This document shows positions 39,989-42,158 of a stretch of DNA of 42,158 nucleotides, piece by piece; within the stretch, counting starts at the first letter, position 1; every line of letters starts with the position of its first letter. The notes beneath the pieces are model-generated. The model had not been told where the DNA came from, did not search any database, and worked only from the letters and a program-made list of their open reading frames with translations. The translations under genes and the position numbers were made by a program. The stretch comes from Streptomyces sp. 8K308 (GTDB taxonomy: Bacteria > Actinomycetota > Actinomycetes > Streptomycetales > Streptomycetaceae), in assembly GCF_004348315.1 (NCBI RefSeq), contig NZ_SMKC01000020.1, positions 1-42,158 on the forward strand, in the 5' to 3' direction.

Positions 39989-41968
39989 TCAGCGCCGCGC
40001 GGTGTAGCGGATGTTCGGCCGCGGTTGCCGGTCAGACATCCCCTCCCCGACGAAGTAGCTCGGATGCGGGGGCTGGTTGTACGCGACGTTCTGCCAGGCC
40101 ACCGCGAGCCGGTACTGCGGATCGTGCATCAGCGTGCGCAACCGCAGCTCCGTCTCCTCGGTTGTCGTGTAGATCCGCAGCGCCGACTCGTCCTGGGCGC
40201 GGTACACGACCTCCTCGCGCCAGTCGCCGTACAGGTCCGCCTGGAGCACCGGGGTGCCCTTGGTCCAGTTGTTGGAGTAGACGCCCTCCGGCGCGAAGAC
40301 CACGCGCTGCTCGCCCGACTCCCAGTCCCACTTGGCGACATAGGGCCGGCCGGCCGGATCCGTCGCCTCGTTGAAGTCGTGGTCGAGCACCTCCCGCAGC
40401 GGGTCGCCGTCCCACCAGATCATGAAGTTGGCCGAGGGGATGCCCGTGCCGACCAACGTGCCGTCGGCGGCCCGAAGTTGACCCTCCCGCGAGTTCCACG
40501 CGCCGGTCGCGGTCACCGCCCAGCTCTCCGCGCCCCGATGCCTCGGGTCGATGTCGCCCACCGTGCCGCGACCGGTGTCCCTGATGCCCGGCATCTCGTG
40601 GATGATCTCGCCGGTGGCCGCGTCCCTGAACGTCGCCCCCCGGTTGCCCGAGGCCGACATCGACTCGTGCGGCGCGAACACCTCAAGACCAGGCCGGTCC
40701 GGCGCGAAGTCGCCGACGTGCAGCGCGTCCCCGTGCCCGAGCCGCGTGTTGTACAGCGGGGAGCCGTCGTCGTCGATCGTCATCGAGCCGTAGACGATCT
40801 CGTCCCTGGCGTCCCCGTCCACGTCGGCGACCGAGAGGTTGTGGTTGCCCTGCCCCTCGTACTCCCGGCCCGCCTGCGCCGAGTCGAAGCTCCAGCGCCG
40901 TTCGAGCTCGTCGCCGTCGAAGTCGTAGGCGACCAGCACCGAGCGCGTGTAGTAGCCGCGCGCGAACACCACCGAGGGGTGCTCGCCGTCCAGATAGGCG
41001 ACGCCGGCCAGGAACCGGTCCCCCCGGTTGCCGTAGCAGTCGCCCCAGGAGCAGACGTCGCCGCGCGGCGGCGTGTACTCCACCGTGTCCACGGCGGCCC
41101 CGGTCTCGCCGTCGAACACCGTCAGGTACTCGGGCCCGGCCAACACGTAGCCGGAGGCGTTGCGGTGGTCGGCGGTCGGGTCACCGATGACCGTGCCCGT
41201 GCCGTCCACCGTGCCGTCGGCCGTCTTCACCGCCACCTCGGAGCGGCCGTCGCCGTCGAGGTCGTAGACCATCAGCTGGGTGTAGTGCGCGCCGGCCCTG
41301 ATGTTGGGGCCGAGGTCGATGCGCCACAGCTGCTCGCCGTCCAGGGTGTAGGCGTCCAGGTAGACGTTCCCGGTGTAGCCGGAACGCGAGTTGTCCTGCG
41401 CGTTGCTCGGCTCCCACTTCTGCACGATCTCGTAGCGGCCGTCGCCGTCCAGGTCGCCGATGCTGGCGTCGTTGAGGCGGTAGGAGTAGGTGGCGCCGGT
41501 CGGAGTCACGCCGTCCGGCGGGCGGTTGACCGGGATCTCCCGGTACTGCTGCTCCCAGACGCCGAACCGCTCGGTGCGCTCGGCGACCCGGCCGCCGCGG
41601 ACCACCGCCACCTGGTAGACCGAGTCCTCGGTGCCGCGCGGGTCGGTGAAGCTGGTCGCGCCGGTGATCGGCCGGCGGGTGATCCGCTCGCCGTCCCGGT
41701 AGACGTGGAAGGCGACAGACTCCGGGTCGAGGCCCAGCATCCGCCAACCGACGAAGACGCCGTCCTCGGTCAGGACGGCCACCGGGGCGCGGTCCAGGTT
41801 CTCCATCTGGCGCACCGGCCGGTGCGGCCGGTCGGCGTCCGAGGCGGCGGCCGCCGGAGTCGAGAGGCCGGCCGCCGCCGTGGCCAGGGCGGCGAGCACG
41901 GCGGTCAGCGCGGCGCCGAGGCGCGGCGCGCGCCGAGCTCTCGGCGCGTGGCCGGCGGCGGTGCCCAT
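39989..41968 (-). CDS. Secreted rhamnogalacturonan lyase, PL11 family
   Basis: A 659-residue exported enzyme that cleaves the rhamnogalacturonan-I backbone of pectin by beta-elimination. A Sec-type signal peptide spans about residues 1-42 (basic start, hydrophobic core LTAVLAALATAAAG, STPAAAA cleavage region). The mature part is an eight-bladed propeller with repeated calcium loops (DLDGDGRYEI, DLDGDGRSEV, VDGDARDEI) and the GNHNLSVADVDGD segment, like YesW/YesX. AAGGAG precedes ATG 41968. It feeds the transporter operon downstream on the same strand. Confidence 0.93.
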   Translation of the reverse strand: MGTAAGHAPRARRAPRLGAALTAVLAALATAAAGLSTPAAAASDADRPHRPVRQMENLDRAPVAVLTEDGVFVGWRMLGLDPESVAFHVYRDGERITRRPITGATSFTDPRGTEDSVYQVAVVRGGRVAERTERFGVWEQQYREIPVNRPPDGVTPTGATYSYRLNDASIGDLDGDGRYEIVQKWEPSNAQDNSRSGYTGNVYLDAYTLDGEQLWRIDLGPNIRAGAHYTQLMVYDLDGDGRSEVAVKTADGTVDGTGTVIGDPTADHRNASGYVLAGPEYLTVFDGETGAAVDTVEYTPPRGDVCSWGDCYGNRGDRFLAGVAYLDGEHPSVVFARGYYTRSVLVAYDFDGDELERRWSFDSAQAGREYEGQGNHNLSVADVDGDARDEIVYGSMTIDDDGSPLYNTRLGHGDALHVGDFAPDRPGLEVFAPHESMSASGNRGATFRDAATGEIIHEMPGIRDTGRGTVGDIDPRHRGAESWAVTATGAWNSREGQLRAADGTLVGTGIPSANFMIWWDGDPLREVLDHDFNEATDPAGRPYVAKWDWESGEQRVVFAPEGVYSNNWTKGTPVLQADLYGDWREEVVYRAQDESALRIYTTTEETELRLRTLMHDPQYRLAVAWQNVAYNQPPHPSYFVGEGMSDRQPRPNIRYTARR

Positions 41969-42041
41969 CCGTGGCTCCTTTGCTCGTCGGAGGGTGGCGG
42001 TGGTGCGGTCGGCTCTCGGGGGCTGGCTGGGACGTTTCTGG

Positions 42042-42077
42042 ATGAATCGATTCATTCGAGCGATGGAAAGCGCTCTC
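42042..42077. promoter_or_regulatory. Two LacI-type operators upstream of the lyase
   Basis: ATGAATCGATTCAT (42042-42055) is a perfect 14-bp CG-centred palindrome. GAAAGCGCTCTC (42066-42077) is a near-palindrome around AGCGCT, the style of streptomycete carbohydrate repressors. Both lie between the lyase start and its likely promoter, so repression by roadblock is plausible. Confidence 0.7.
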
Positions 42078-42087
42078 ATTGTCGGCG

Positions 42088-42117
42088 AGTCTCGCAATCG
42101 CTGATCGGTTCCGTCAA
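42088..42117 (-). promoter_or_regulatory. Likely promoter of the rhamnogalacturonan lyase
   Basis: On the minus strand, TTGACG (42117-42112) and GAGACT (42093-42088) are spaced by 18 bp. The -35 is close to consensus, the -10 is moderate. The two LacI-type palindromes start 10 bp downstream. Confidence 0.5.
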
Positions 42118-42158
42118 GACTTGTGTAAGCCTGTTGGAACGTTGATGTTCGTTGACGG

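Noticed and set aside
39989..42097. Extended 702-codon form of the lyase
   Set aside because: The extra N-terminus covers operators and precedes the true signal peptide; AAGGAG marks the ATG at 41968.

Overview
The window is high-GC actinobacterial DNA, most likely from Streptomyces or a close relative. The evidence is the GC-rich third codon positions, many GTG starts and 4-bp ATGA/GTGA gene overlaps, a histidine operon with a PriA-type isomerase, an AfsA-family protein, an OleD-like glycosyltransferase, a DUF6223 protein, and CUT1 sugar-transport genes without their own ATPase. No tRNA, rRNA, CRISPR array or intact transposase was seen.

Layout. (1) 1-8259 looks like conserved core: an ABC-2 permease, a DUF2567-like membrane protein, convergent ybaK and a Lon-substrate-binding-domain gene, then the tightly coupled operon hisD-hisC-hisB-(51-aa membrane protein)-hisH-priA-hisF. 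(2) 8260-19935 is an accessory, partly decaying stretch. It has a structured inverted repeat after hisF, a relic of an FAD-dependent oxidoreductase, an APC permease, an OleD-like glycosyltransferase, a MarR regulator divergent from a metallo-beta-lactamase-fold hydrolase, a frameshifted SRPBCC pseudogene, a MerR regulator divergent from a class IV aminotransferase, a NarL-type two-component system, a DUF6223 protein and a multiply frameshifted APC permease pseudogene. (3) 19936-26914 is the most interesting part: a phosphotriesterase/lactonase-like hydrolase and an aldo/keto reductase, followed by a coupled set of an AfsA-like protein, an FAD monooxygenase fused in frame to a cupin, a HAD-IB phosphatase and a KAS III-like ketosynthase. 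AfsA condenses a beta-ketoacyl chain with a dihydroxyacetone-phosphate-type C3 unit, so AfsA plus phosphatase plus redox enzymes plus ketosynthase reads as a small-molecule hormone pathway (butyrolactone, butenolide or furan type) with an unusual enzyme set. (4) 27012-29885 holds a TetR regulator divergent from an MFS exporter, and an orphan LuxR-type regulator with a degenerate receiver domain. (5) 29991-35814 holds a sdhCAB operon (b558 type) divergent from a LysR regulator with a clear T-N11-A palindrome, an XRE-cupin regulator and a GNAT acetyltransferase. (6) 35793-42158 is a pectin/rhamnogalacturonan locus on the minus strand: a secreted PL11 lyase, a lipoprotein sugar-binding protein, two CUT1 permeases and a YesL-like membrane protein, with LacI-type palindromes upstream.

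How the parts work together. Region 1 makes histidine, and PriA probably also serves tryptophan synthesis. Region 3 could make, and its lactonase-like and reductase genes could turn over, a diffusible signal; no receptor of the ArpA type lies in the window. Region 6 degrades and imports plant cell-wall oligosaccharides. All product assignments come from reading the translated sequences; no database search was run.
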